A DNA stretch of 6,744 bases from Methylotenera sp. (GTDB taxonomy: Bacteria; Pseudomonadota; Gammaproteobacteria; Burkholderiales; Methylophilaceae), in assembly GCA_005791685.1 (NCBI GenBank), contig SXVG01000108.1, forward strand, positions 1 through 6,744. The letters run 5' to 3'. A program made the position numbers and the translations under genes. Shown here in pieces: positions 1-6,727 of the stretch. The notes below the pieces were generated by a model, which saw only the letters and a program-made list of their open reading frames with translations, had not been told where the DNA came from and searched no databases. Every line of letters begins with the position of its first letter. The first letter of the stretch is position 1.

Positions 1-3000
1 CATAACAATATCTGCGCCCTGCTTAGCTGCACTCTCGTTGTGACCCAAGCGCATTAACCAACGCTGCATAGGCTGATGCCATGCCGCCACCGCCGAACTG
101 GCTAGCCCCTTGCTATTGGCCAACAGCTCCATGTAAGCGTGCGCCAGCGTGCCGCAATCTTTGTATAAATCCTGTTGGGCAATGGGGCTGCTTGGTGTGG
201 CCACTGCATTACCGGCACCCACATGGGCAATGGGTGAGGCAACAGGCGTATTAAGCGGCGCCAAGCCCACGCTGCCCTGCCCATAGGCCACACTGGGTAG
301 GCGTTGCAATTGCACTTTAAATGCGCGCGCATCCAAACCTTTGGTCGTCGTGGGCACCGACGCTTGCTCTGGCGTCTCTATAAATGCTTTAGCCACGGCT
401 GGCCACAAGGCCGCCAACAAACTGTTGGCCACCGGCTTTAATTCACCCTCTTTGTTTTTTTGCATGCTGGCAATCAGGTGCAATTGCCGCTGGCTACGGG
501 TCGCCGCCACATAAAGCAAGCGCACCACCTCATTGTTGCTGCGTATTTTCTCTAGGTTTTTGATGTAATCATAGAGATTGGGCAGCCCTTTGTTTTTGCT
601 GCCTCGGCTGTGCACGGGCGCTGCCAGCAAATGCCTTTCATGCTGCACATCTACTTCTTCCCAGAGCAGCAAGTCATTATCGTCGGCACGGGCCTTGCGG
701 TTTAAAGCCGGCAAGATGACGCTATCAAACTCCAAACCCTTGGCCTTGTGTATGGTTAAAAACTGCACGCTGCCGTCGGCTAAGCTATCCGGTTTGGCGT
801 AAAGTTTTTTCATGGCAGCTTCCAAGCTAGCCAAGTCTATCTGGCCACTGCGATCGTGTTTTTCCACCAGATCAAAAAATACCTGCACATCGCGGTTATC
901 GCCGGCCTCGACCAAACACTGCGCGCCGCCCAATTGTAACCAAGTGCGCTCTAAGCAACGGCGTAAGGGCAATCGCCCTTGGCATTCAAAGGCGGCGCTT
1001 AGCACCGCTCTTACATGTTGCAAACGCATGCGGCCATCTGCACTTAACTGCCTTAATCGCGCTTCGTCGTGCATGGCAGCCCATATGCTGTCGCGCTGCC
1101 CGTTGCCAGCCAAGGCATGCAGGTCGGCTAAGTTCAAGCCACACCAAGGAGCACGCAGCACATTCAACCAATGCGTGCGGTCGGCTCGGTGCATTAGGGC
1201 GCACAACAAAGACCAAGCGTCTTGCACGGTTTGCCGCTCGTTTAAGGGCTCTATCTCCAGTGCCTGAAAGTGCAAGTCCTTATGATGGCGGCGTATTTCC
1301 GTGACCAAGGCTTGCAAGTGATTGCGACTGCGCACCAACACGGCTATCTTTTGTGGCGGATTAAGTTGGGTTTTTAGCTGCTCAATTAACTTGGCCACGT
1401 AAGCGGCTTCCAGTTGATAAAGGTCGGGATTGCTGTCCTCCTCATCCCCATCTGCATCTGTGTCCACATTGGATTTAGGCCATATCAAGGGGTGCAAGCT
1501 CACGCCTTCGCCGTCTACACTGCCTAGGCTAGCGGTAAATGGGCTATAGCGTATAGCACCGTGATTTTGCGCATCCTCAGTTGGAAACACCTGTTCAAAG
1601 GCCCGATTAATCCAATCAATCACTAGCGGATGCGAACGGTAATTCAAGGCCAATTGCAAGGGCGTTAATTTAAAGCCGTTGATGCCATCGTTTCTGGCAT
1701 CTAAAAATAAGCCAACATCGGCTTTACGAAAGCGGTAGATGGACTGCATGGGGTCGCCCACGCAAAATAGCGTGCGTTTATCTTGCGGCTGCCAACCGGC
1801 GATTAATTGCTCGATTAATTTCATCTGCACCGGGCTGGTGTCTTGAAATTCGTCTATCAATAAATGGCTGATCTGGTAATCCAGCTTCAAGGCCAAATCG
1901 GTAGCGCCGTCGCCGTCTTCCAGCGCCCAACTGGCCTGTTGGGCAATGGCGACAAAATCCACCTCGGCGGCTTTTTGAAAAACCACCCACAAATGCCCAT
2001 AGGCTTGCTGCAATAAGCGCGACAGCGCGTGTATGACAGGTTGGCTATCTTGCAAGGTAACCAAGTCCGGCAAGCTATCAATATTGGCCACCAGTTCGAC
2101 TTGGCTTAGCTGCGCCAAAATGGCCAGGCACTGCTCTTTCTTGACTTTATGTTCGGCGTCATTAGGAAAGCCGTTGGTTTTATTAAGGCTTTTACGGTAG
2201 TTTCTATCTTTACCTTTGGTCAGCAGAAAATCTGCCAGCGCCCGCCACAGCGGCAAGTCTTCTAAACAGGGTTTTAAGCAGGCTTGCCTATCTGACAAGG
2301 GCGCGATGGACGCGTTGGCATCCAAATGGCTGGCGGCAAAGCGTATCAAGGGCAGCAAAGCCAGTTGCACCTCGTCCGTCAACACGCTGGCCACCAGCGT
2401 CAGTTCCTCGCCAATTAAATGGCGCAATACCGTTTCTGTGCTGGCCAGCGTTTCCATCTCTGGCTGGCCATGCAGTTGATGGGCTTTTTTGATCCACTGA
2501 TCGCGCTTGGCCAACATATTGGCTAACAAAACTGTCAATTTTTCCGCGTCGTTGTCCATGTAAGCCAAGGCCAGGCTAACCGTGTCATCGGCCTGGCTTT
2601 CATCCACAATATCGGCCAAGGTCAGGCGTGCGGCTTCTAAATAATGGCGATCGGCATCGTCGCTGACTGCCGGCTGACCACCAAAGCGACTGAGCAAAGG
2701 CATTTGCCGGGTTAAGCTGCTGCACAAAGCATCCATGGTGAGGATGCGTAAGCGGCTAGGCTGCTTGATCAATTGCCAATCTTTTCGAGCCGATTGCTGC
2801 AAAGCTAGCTCAGCGAGTTGCCTGGTTTTTAATTTGTGCGGCGCGCTTTCGGGCCGGCCCTGCTCGGCCTGCTCCAGGCTTAACAGTATGCGGTTGCGCA
2901 TTTCCGCGGCAGCTTTATTGGTGAAAGTCAGGGCGATGATTTCCTCCGGCGCCTCCACCGTCGCCAGCAAGCTTAAATAGCGCTGCGTGAGCAATTCGGT

Positions 3001-3096
3001 TTTGCCAGCCCCAGCAGGCGCCTGCACGATGAACGATTCCATTTCTAAAGCCCGCTCACGCGCGGCGGCATCCAATGCTCTTAGCTCTAAGCTCAT
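1..3096 (-). CDS. UvrD/RecB-like superfamily 1 helicase (AddA-like subunit), 3' end outside the window
   Basis: ATP-dependent DNA helicase of the UvrD/RecB/AddA family, probably the motor subunit of a double-strand-end processing complex with the AddB-like protein encoded just upstream. The frame is open for 1032 residues and runs off the window at position 1. Visible SF1 motifs: Walker A GAGKT at 29-33 (within QAPAGAGKTELLTQRYL), motif Ia LTFTNKAAAEM near 56-66, RILTMDAL just after 120, Walker B LLIDEFQDTS with D415/E416, motif III VGDPMQSIYRFR near 440, motif IV LALNYRSHP, motif V FLTIHKAKGLEFD near 780-795, and motif VI LLYVAATRS with R867. Near the visible end, GTLAHAYMELL (H986) resembles the GxLxH element that opens a RecB-type nuclease domain, so a C-terminal nuclease domain is likely, but its catalytic residues fall outside the window. 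An acidic stretch (residues 545-558) looks like a surface linker. The start overlaps the upstream stop as ATGA and has a GGAGG site 7 bases before it, so the start is firm. The helicase call is near certain; the exact subfamily is inferred. Confidence 0.95.
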   Translation of the reverse strand, partial: MSLELRALDAAARERALEMESFIVQAPAGAGKTELLTQRYLSLLATVEAPEEIIALTFTNKAAAEMRNRILLSLEQAEQGRPESAPHKLKTRQLAELALQQSARKDWQLIKQPSRLRILTMDALCSSLTRQMPLLSRFGGQPAVSDDADRHYLEAARLTLADIVDESQADDTVSLALAYMDNDAEKLTVLLANMLAKRDQWIKKAHQLHGQPEMETLASTETVLRHLIGEELTLVASVLTDEVQLALLPLIRFAASHLDANASIAPLSDRQACLKPCLEDLPLWRALADFLLTKGKDRNYRKSLNKTNGFPNDAEHKVKKEQCLAILAQLSQVELVANIDSLPDLVTLQDSQPVIHALSRLLQQAYGHLWVVFQKAAEVDFVAIAQQASWALEDGDGATDLALKLDYQISHLLIDEFQDTSPVQMKLIEQLIAGWQPQDKRTLFCVGDPMQSIYRFRKADVGLFLDARNDGINGFKLTPLQLALNYRSHPLVIDWINRAFEQVFPTEDAQNHGAIRYSPFTASLGSVDGEGVSLHPLIWPKSNVDTDADGDEEDSNPDLYQLEAAYVAKLIEQLKTQLNPPQKIAVLVRSRNHLQALVTEIRRHHKDLHFQALEIEPLNERQTVQDAWSLLCALMHRADRTHWLNVLRAPWCGLNLADLHALAGNGQRDSIWAAMHDEARLRQLSADGRMRLQHVRAVLSAAFECQGRLPLRRCLERTWLQLGGAQCLVEAGDNRDVQVFFDLVEKHDRSGQIDLASLEAAMKKLYAKPDSLADGSVQFLTIHKAKGLEFDSVILPALNRKARADDNDLLLWEEVDVQHERHLLAAPVHSRGSKNKGLPNLYDYIKNLEKIRSNNEVVRLLYVAATRSQRQLHLIASMQKNKEGELKPVANSLLAALWPAVAKAFIETPEQASVPTTTKGLDARAFKVQLQRLPSVAYGQGSVGLAPLNTPVASPIAHVGAGNAVATPSSPIAQQDLYKDCGTLAHAYMELLANSKGLASSAVAAWHQPMQRWLMRLGHNESAAKQGADIVM

Positions 3097-5828
3097 GCGC
3101 TCGCCTCCGTCATGGCCGCTTGCGCGTGCTCAAACTGCATGGCGCGCTCGGGCAAACGCAGCAAGGGCAACACATCGCAATAAACAAAATCGCTTTCTTT
3201 ATTCACCAGCACGCTGGCCTCGCCGGCTTTAATTTCGGCGGCGATGGCTTTTAAGCTGGCATGCCAATGGTCTAACAGCGCGGCCCAATCAGCGAAACCC
3301 TTAAACGCTTTATTGCGCCCATTTGACAACTCCAAAACCTTAGGCAACAAGTCCGCTTCGGCCGCCAACCCGGCAAATCGGGTCTCGTCACTGCGCACTT
3401 TAGCAAAGCACACCGCCGCCACGTCCTGCCCTTGTAAAGCCAACACCGCATAAATAGGCAGTTGTGGCTCAGCAATCCGATCATCGGCCCAGCTTTTAAA
3501 ATCCACCCGATTACCGGTTTTGTAATCGATCACCACCAAGCGACCATCGGCCAAACAATCTATGCGATCCACGCTGATGTTTAAGGGCAGGCCATCTAAA
3601 TTTAGATTGAATTTTTTCTCGCAATCTTGCACGCTAAAATCGGCGCGCTGGCACTCCAAATCCAAGCTAGCGTTTAGCAATTGGCGCAAGCGCTTTTGCT
3701 CTATCTGCAACACTTGAGGCGGTAGGTATAAATGCCCATCGAGGCGACTGGCCTCAATCGCCTTGCCAATAGCGGTGTCTATCGCATGCCAACGCTGCTC
3801 TGCCGTCATGGCTATTAAGCGGCTTAAGCTTTGGCATTCTTGCCAAAAAAACTGCAAGCCTTGATGCAGCAAACTGCCGCGCGTCATGCTGTCCAAGCCG
3901 TCCACCGGCGTTTGCAATTTGCCGGCACCCAAGCGGTATTGATAAAAAGCCCAAGCCGGACACACGGCTTGCGTCGCCAACAAATTGACCCCTCCGCTTA
4001 TTTTTTCATTCATGGATAAAGGCGGTGCGATATTGTCGTCCAAGTAGTCCATGCACGCCGGCACGGCCAAGCGTTCCGCCAGCGTGGTCATGCTGGCAAG
4101 GGGTGGCGTGCTATGGGGCAAGCTGGCCAACAAGGGTGAAGGGCGCAGCTCCCTGTCGTCCTCTTTTAAGGCGTAAGAAAACACCACACTGGCGGCACTG
4201 TGCAGCAAGCGTTGCTGCACCAAACCGGCGAAGTGACTCTGCACTGCCGCACTGGCATTGGGGGTTGCCAAGTCACGCTGCACTTGCGCCGGCAACAAGG
4301 GGTTGAGCTTAACCGGTGCCGGGCTATGCTGGTCGTTCATGTTCATGACCCAAATCGCGTCCAATTGCAAAGCCGGCGTTTCCAGCAAGCCCAATATTTG
4401 AATACGCGTGTCGCCACGCGCCTCGGGTTGAAACACCGTGCTGCGCATCAACACGCTGACTTTTTGCAAGGCATCCGTCGCACTGACCTTGCCCATCAGC
4501 CCATCTAAACCAGCCAATTCCTGCAAGCTCTTATAAAAAGCCTGCTGCGTTTGGTATTCGTGGCTGGATAAGGGCCGCATCTGCGCCCAAGCCAAGTCGC
4601 TCAACAAGCCGGTAAAATCCGCCAGCCAAGCCGATGGCCACTGCTTGGGCTTGGCTTGAAAAATGGCAATTTGTTTTAGCTGAGCCAATAAGCCGGACAA
4701 GGCCCAACCGTCGTTTTCACAGCGGGCCACTTGTTTGATTAAGCCATCCAAACGGTAGCTGGCATTCAAGTATTTGCGTAAGTGCGCATCCAAGCGGGCG
4801 CGCGCATCGCGCTCTGCTGGCAGGCCCCAATAGTGATCCAGCAACAAGGCAGTTACCTGCTCAAACTGCAAACTGGCTTTGTGGCTAGCGAGGCTTAATA
4901 GCTGCAAGGCACTGGCGACCAAGGGGTATTCCGCCAGGGCCAACCCTAGAGAAAAATCGTAACAACGCGGCAATTCGAGCAAACTGCCGTGCAAGGTTTG
5001 CGGATGAAAGGCATCGTCCAATAAATCGGTCAGCAAGCGCCTGACATGGCCTAACACTGGGCTGACGATGGCCAATTGCGCTTGGGGATGGGCGGCCAAT
5101 TGCAGCTTTGCCCAAGCCACTGCCGCCCGGCATTCCTCCTGCAAATCGGTCAAGCCATAGCAAGTCACTTGTGCTGAACTAGGGTATTTATCCGCGGCCC
5201 GCTCAATTGTTATGCCGTAAGCGGCCAAACAATCGAACAAACTTTGCTCTATTGGCGTGATGCGATCAAAGCCGGCCAATTCGATGCGTTTAGGCAATGT
5301 AATGCTGGCTTGAATGGCCGCTTGGTGTTGGCCTAACAGGGCAATTTGCAGCGCCATCAACTGGCTGGCTGGCATGGCTTTTTGGGCTTGGCACAAGCTA
5401 GCAAAGACGCTGCGCCAACGCAAAAACTGGCGCGTTTCTTGGCTCATGAAATCGTGGTTAATGTCGGCATCGCTGATTTGCCAATTGAGCATTAAATCAT
5501 GGGCTTCAATGGCGGTCTGCGCCATGGCCCGCACGTCAAACAACTCTCGCGCCTCGTGCTTAGCCAAGCAATCGTTTATGGCTTGCTCCCACAAATGGGC
5601 CTCGGCTAAAGCGCTTAATTTAGTCAAGGGTAATGCATCATCAGGCAGCAGACCCAACAAACTGGCCTGCTCGATCACGCCATCCAAGCACACGGACAAG
5701 GTGGTCGCGTGCGCCGCGGACCACTGCGCCTTGTTTTCAGACTCCGCTTGCTGTTGCTCACGCAAAGCCATGCCGCGCACCAAGCGGGCAGTAGCGCAAA
5801 TAATCAGGGTGTCTGAGGAAAAAGCCAT
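3093..5828 (-). CDS. AddB-like PD-(D/E)XK nuclease family protein (probable DNA repair protein, ~900-residue type)
   Basis: Complete 911-residue protein, probably the B subunit of an AddAB-type DNA-end-processing complex. The length fits the proteobacterial AddB-like 'probable DNA repair protein' family (about 900 residues, shorter than Bacillus AddB). The N-terminal region is a helicase-like scaffold: the place of a Walker A holds IICATARLVRGM, which lacks GxGK(T/S), so this half should not hydrolyse ATP. A family-typical block near residues 474-560 contains IQILGLLETPALQLD, then LNPLLPAQVQRD and ASVVFSYALKEDDREL. The C-terminal RecB-type nuclease domain is well preserved: GSLLHQG with H655, SVDRID with D754, VVIDYKTG with D768 and K770, and QLPIY with Q789/Y793. 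Of the four iron-sulfur cysteines of classical AddB, C623 (VCPAWAF) and C884 (VYCDV) remain; the other two positions are F881 and L890. The gene overlaps the helicase gene by four bases. No good SD precedes the ATG at 5828, and no better in-frame start is visible upstream. Confidence 0.93.
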   Translation of the reverse strand: MAFSSDTLIICATARLVRGMALREQQQAESENKAQWSAAHATTLSVCLDGVIEQASLLGLLPDDALPLTKLSALAEAHLWEQAINDCLAKHEARELFDVRAMAQTAIEAHDLMLNWQISDADINHDFMSQETRQFLRWRSVFASLCQAQKAMPASQLMALQIALLGQHQAAIQASITLPKRIELAGFDRITPIEQSLFDCLAAYGITIERAADKYPSSAQVTCYGLTDLQEECRAAVAWAKLQLAAHPQAQLAIVSPVLGHVRRLLTDLLDDAFHPQTLHGSLLELPRCYDFSLGLALAEYPLVASALQLLSLASHKASLQFEQVTALLLDHYWGLPAERDARARLDAHLRKYLNASYRLDGLIKQVARCENDGWALSGLLAQLKQIAIFQAKPKQWPSAWLADFTGLLSDLAWAQMRPLSSHEYQTQQAFYKSLQELAGLDGLMGKVSATDALQKVSVLMRSTVFQPEARGDTRIQILGLLETPALQLDAIWVMNMNDQHSPAPVKLNPLLPAQVQRDLATPNASAAVQSHFAGLVQQRLLHSAASVVFSYALKEDDRELRPSPLLASLPHSTPPLASMTTLAERLAVPACMDYLDDNIAPPLSMNEKISGGVNLLATQAVCPAWAFYQYRLGAGKLQTPVDGLDSMTRGSLLHQGLQFFWQECQSLSRLIAMTAEQRWHAIDTAIGKAIEASRLDGHLYLPPQVLQIEQKRLRQLLNASLDLECQRADFSVQDCEKKFNLNLDGLPLNISVDRIDCLADGRLVVIDYKTGNRVDFKSWADDRIAEPQLPIYAVLALQGQDVAAVCFAKVRSDETRFAGLAAEADLLPKVLELSNGRNKAFKGFADWAALLDHWHASLKAIAAEIKAGEASVLVNKESDFVYCDVLPLLRLPERAMQFEHAQAAMTEASA
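3104..3108 (-). promoter_or_regulatory. Strong Shine-Dalgarno site for the UvrD-like helicase gene
   Basis: On the minus strand the sequence GGAGG lies 7 bases upstream of the helicase ATG (3094-3096), inside the last codons of the AddB-like gene. Together with the ATGA stop/start overlap it fixes the helicase start. It indicates translational coupling or efficient re-initiation, so the two subunits are probably made in matched amounts. Confidence 0.8.
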
Positions 5829-5834
5829 GGTGTC

Positions 5835-5864
5835 ATTGTAGCGTTTACCTGGCTCATATATCGA
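5835..5864 (-). promoter_or_regulatory. Candidate sigma70 promoter of the AddB-like/helicase operon, possibly leaderless
   Basis: Reading the minus strand, TCGATA (5859-5864, 4 of 6 matches to the -35 consensus) is followed after 18 bases by TACAAT (5835-5840, 5 of 6 matches to the -10). The predicted start of transcription, seven bases past the -10, falls on or next to the A of the AddB-like ATG at 5828. The nearest purine-rich SD-like AGG is almost 20 bases from the ATG, too far to be useful. Both facts would fit a leaderless mRNA. The -35 match is modest, so this remains a prediction from sequence. Confidence 0.4.
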
Positions 5865-5920
5865 GCGTGCTACAGATTAATTTATGCTAAAGTACCCTTA
5901 AAAATCAGGATAAATAAAAC

Positions 5921-6091
5921 ATGGAAATGCATACACCCTACACTCTGGTGAAGCATTAACACCTACCAGAGAAATTAAGCATTACCGATGCACTAGGTAC
6001 TTCAGTAGGCTTCTGGACGCGCATGCAAGTGTAATATGCTACATGGCGGGCTAAACAGAAATGCCATCATCGCATTTCACGTTTTCCATAA
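5921..6091 (+). pseudogene. higA: Decayed HigA-type (XRE family) antitoxin gene, internally deleted, without its toxin
   Basis: I read this as the remains of a HigA antitoxin, normally about 95-105 residues, which binds a HigB mRNA-cleaving toxin and represses its own operon. Starting at the ATG at 5921, the frame gives MEMHTP, like the family's MxMHNPPHPGE start. One frame over, bases 5941-5961 give HSGEALT, matching the following HPGExL element. The first frame then resumes with LPEKLSITDALGTSVGFW and TRMQV, a TAA at 6032-6034, and YATWRAKQ to a TAA at 6089-6091. The latter half lines up with the HigA pattern LxLSKALGTSPEFWLNLQ followed by xxYDLWQAxx. The segment between 'SITDA' and 'ALGTS', roughly 30-35 codons carrying the helix-turn-helix, is missing. 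So there is one large deletion, probably two compensating frameshifts, and one nonsense codon. A weak CAGGA lies ten bases before the ATG. The 92 bases between it and the AddB-like gene cannot hold a HigB toxin, and I see no HigB-like residues there. The family call rests on pattern memory, not a search. Confidence 0.68.
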
Positions 6092-6138
6092 CCCACTTAA
6101 CTTACACAAATTAACGTTATTCAATGGGCGGTAAATAA

Positions 6139-6498
6139 ATGACTAAGCCAAATTTGCTAACTAAGAAATGTACTCCCTGCCAGGGCGGCATTGATCCATT
6201 AAGTTGTGAAATTGCAGAGCTATTCTTAAGCCATGTATCAGGCTGGGAATTGCTTGATCGAGCAACAAAGATTAAACGTAACTTCAAGTTTAAAAATTTT
6301 ATGGGGGCTTTATCATTCACTCAAAAAGTCGGCGAATTATGTGAGTCAGAGGGGCACCATCCAGACATCACCGTAGGATGGGGTTATGCAAAAATAGTTT
6401 TCCAGACCCATAAAATTAATGGTCTACATGAAAACGATTTTATTATGGCCGCTAAAGTAAATGCCTTGGCCGAGCAATGTAGTGTTAATAATGCTTGA
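6139..6498 (+). CDS. phhB: 4a-hydroxytetrahydrobiopterin dehydratase (pterin-4a-carbinolamine dehydratase)
   Basis: Small cytoplasmic enzyme, 119 residues, the usual bacterial size. The family dehydrates 4a-hydroxytetrahydrobiopterin to quinonoid dihydrobiopterin, recycling the cofactor of phenylalanine hydroxylase. The signature EGHHPDITVGWGYAKIVF is intact: H73, H74 and P75 form the active-site motif, and H91 lies 17 residues after H74, the spacing seen between the conserved histidines of the human enzyme. The C-terminal GLHENDFIMAAKVNALA is also typical. The N-terminus has CTPCQGG (C11, C14), common in proteobacterial members. GGCGGT lies six bases before the ATG and acts as a fair SD site. 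The gene diverges from the helicase-nuclease operon, with the higA remnant between them, and no phenylalanine hydroxylase gene is visible. Its sequence is visibly richer in A+T than the operon, which may be ordinary variation. A hairpin terminator follows about 70 bases after the stop. A role outside phenylalanine hydroxylation is possible because many bacteria keep this gene without the hydroxylase. Confidence 0.95.
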   Translation: MTKPNLLTKKCTPCQGGIDPLSCEIAELFLSHVSGWELLDRATKIKRNFKFKNFMGALSFTQKVGELCESEGHHPDITVGWGYAKIVFQTHKINGLHENDFIMAAKVNALAEQCSVNNA

Positions 6499-6568
6499 TA
6501 GACTGAATCGCCCTGTTTGGGTTTAGGTAGACTGATGGAATCGGTAGGCTAAATGGCATACACAAAAT
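6499..6568. repeat. Short imperfect repeats in the spacer after the dehydratase gene
   Basis: TAGACTGA occurs at 6499-6506 and again at 6528-6535. Positions 6526-6542 and 6543-6559 also form an imperfect 17-base tandem pair, beginning GGTAGACTGATGG and GGTAGGCTAAATGG. The first copy overlaps the end of the TGATAG stop region of the dehydratase gene. No reading frame or known element explains them. The spacer is only 70 bases long and the repeats may be chance or slippage. Confidence 0.35.
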
Positions 6569-6595
6569 AAAAACGCCACGTAAGTGGCGTTTTTA
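6569..6595. terminator. Bidirectional rho-independent terminator between the dehydratase gene and tRNA-Ser
   Basis: The stem CGCCAC (6574-6579) pairs with GTGGCG (6584-6589) around a GTAA loop. It is preceded by a run of five A and followed by a run of five T, which can extend the pairing. Read rightwards it ends transcription of the dehydratase gene; read leftwards the A run becomes a U tract that ends the tRNA-Ser transcript, ten bases after the tRNA's CCA. One hairpin therefore serves two convergent units. Confidence 0.9.
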
Positions 6596-6604
6596 TTGAA
6601 TTGT

Positions 6605-6694
6605 TGGCGGAAGAGGCGGGATTCGAACCCGCGACAGAGTTGCCCCTGTGCCACCTTTCCAGGGTGGTGCCTTCAACCGCTCAGCCACTCTTCC
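6605..6694 (-). tRNA. tRNA-Ser, anticodon GGA
   Basis: On the minus strand the 90-base gene starts GGAAGAG and ends CTCTTCC-G-CCA, giving a fully paired seven-base acceptor stem, discriminator G and an encoded CCA end (6605-6607). The D arm contains GGCTGAGCGGTTGAAGGC. The anticodon arm is CCACC, loop CTGGAAA, then GGTGG, placing anticodon GGA at 6658-6660 (plus-strand TCC), which reads serine codons UCC and UCU. A long variable arm (containing CAGGGGCAACTCTG) marks the type II structure of serine tRNAs. The T arm is GCGGG, loop TTCGAAT, then CCCGC. It is transcribed towards the dehydratase gene and stopped by the shared hairpin. Confidence 0.97.
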
Positions 6695-6721
6695 GAATTG
6701 GATATGTTTTAAAACGCAGGC

Positions 6722-6727
6722 ATTATA
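6722..6727 (-). promoter_or_regulatory. -10 element of the tRNA-Ser promoter (-35 beyond the window)
   Basis: The minus strand reads TATAAT, a perfect sigma70 -10, followed by the G/C-rich stretch GCCTGCG. G/C-rich discriminators are typical of stable RNA promoters under stringent control. Transcription would begin near 6715, leaving a leader of about 20 bases for RNase P to remove before the mature 5' end at 6694. With a 17-base spacer the -35 would fall just past the right edge, so it cannot be checked here. Confidence 0.75.

Noticed and set aside
812..1267. A 151-codon plus-strand open frame, and several similar frames of 60-175 codons across 1-5841 on both strands
   Set aside because: All lie opposite or within the two long minus-strand genes, whose helicase and nuclease motifs are continuous. 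The shadow frames show low-complexity Ser/Ala/Arg-rich sequence and no recognisable domain.
1..5828. Frequent words such as CCAATTG, GGCCAA and GCCAAGC, considered as possible DNA uptake or Chi-like sequences
   Set aside because: They are short, occur in both related and unrelated contexts, and are explained by heavy use of TTG for leucine, GCC for alanine and CAA for glutamine in two Leu/Ala/Gln-rich proteins. A genome-wide count would be needed to argue otherwise.
5921..5959. A 12-codon open frame from the ATG at 5921 to TAA, with a weak SD, which could be read as a leader peptide
   Set aside because: Its residues match the start of HigA followed by a frameshift, and no attenuator-like structure or residue run supports a leader peptide.
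5943..5971. Hairpin CTCTGGT ... ACCAGAG with a 15-base loop inside the higA remnant, next to a repeated AAGCATTA
   Set aside because: The stem is only seven pairs with a long loop and no T tract. The same bases are explained by the HigA-like reading frames, so I do not call it a terminator or riboswitch.
6084..6121. ATAAC ... GTTAT inverted arms upstream of the dehydratase gene, considered as an operator, and nearby TTAACT/TTATTC as a promoter
   Set aside because: The arms are only five bases with a long gap, and the promoter-like hexamers match the consensus poorly, so neither can be supported.
6605..6694. tRNA-Ser as an integration site for a mobile element
   Set aside because: tRNA genes often serve as attachment sites, but no integrase gene and no direct repeat of the tRNA 3' end is visible here. 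The flank beyond the tRNA 5' end is outside the window.
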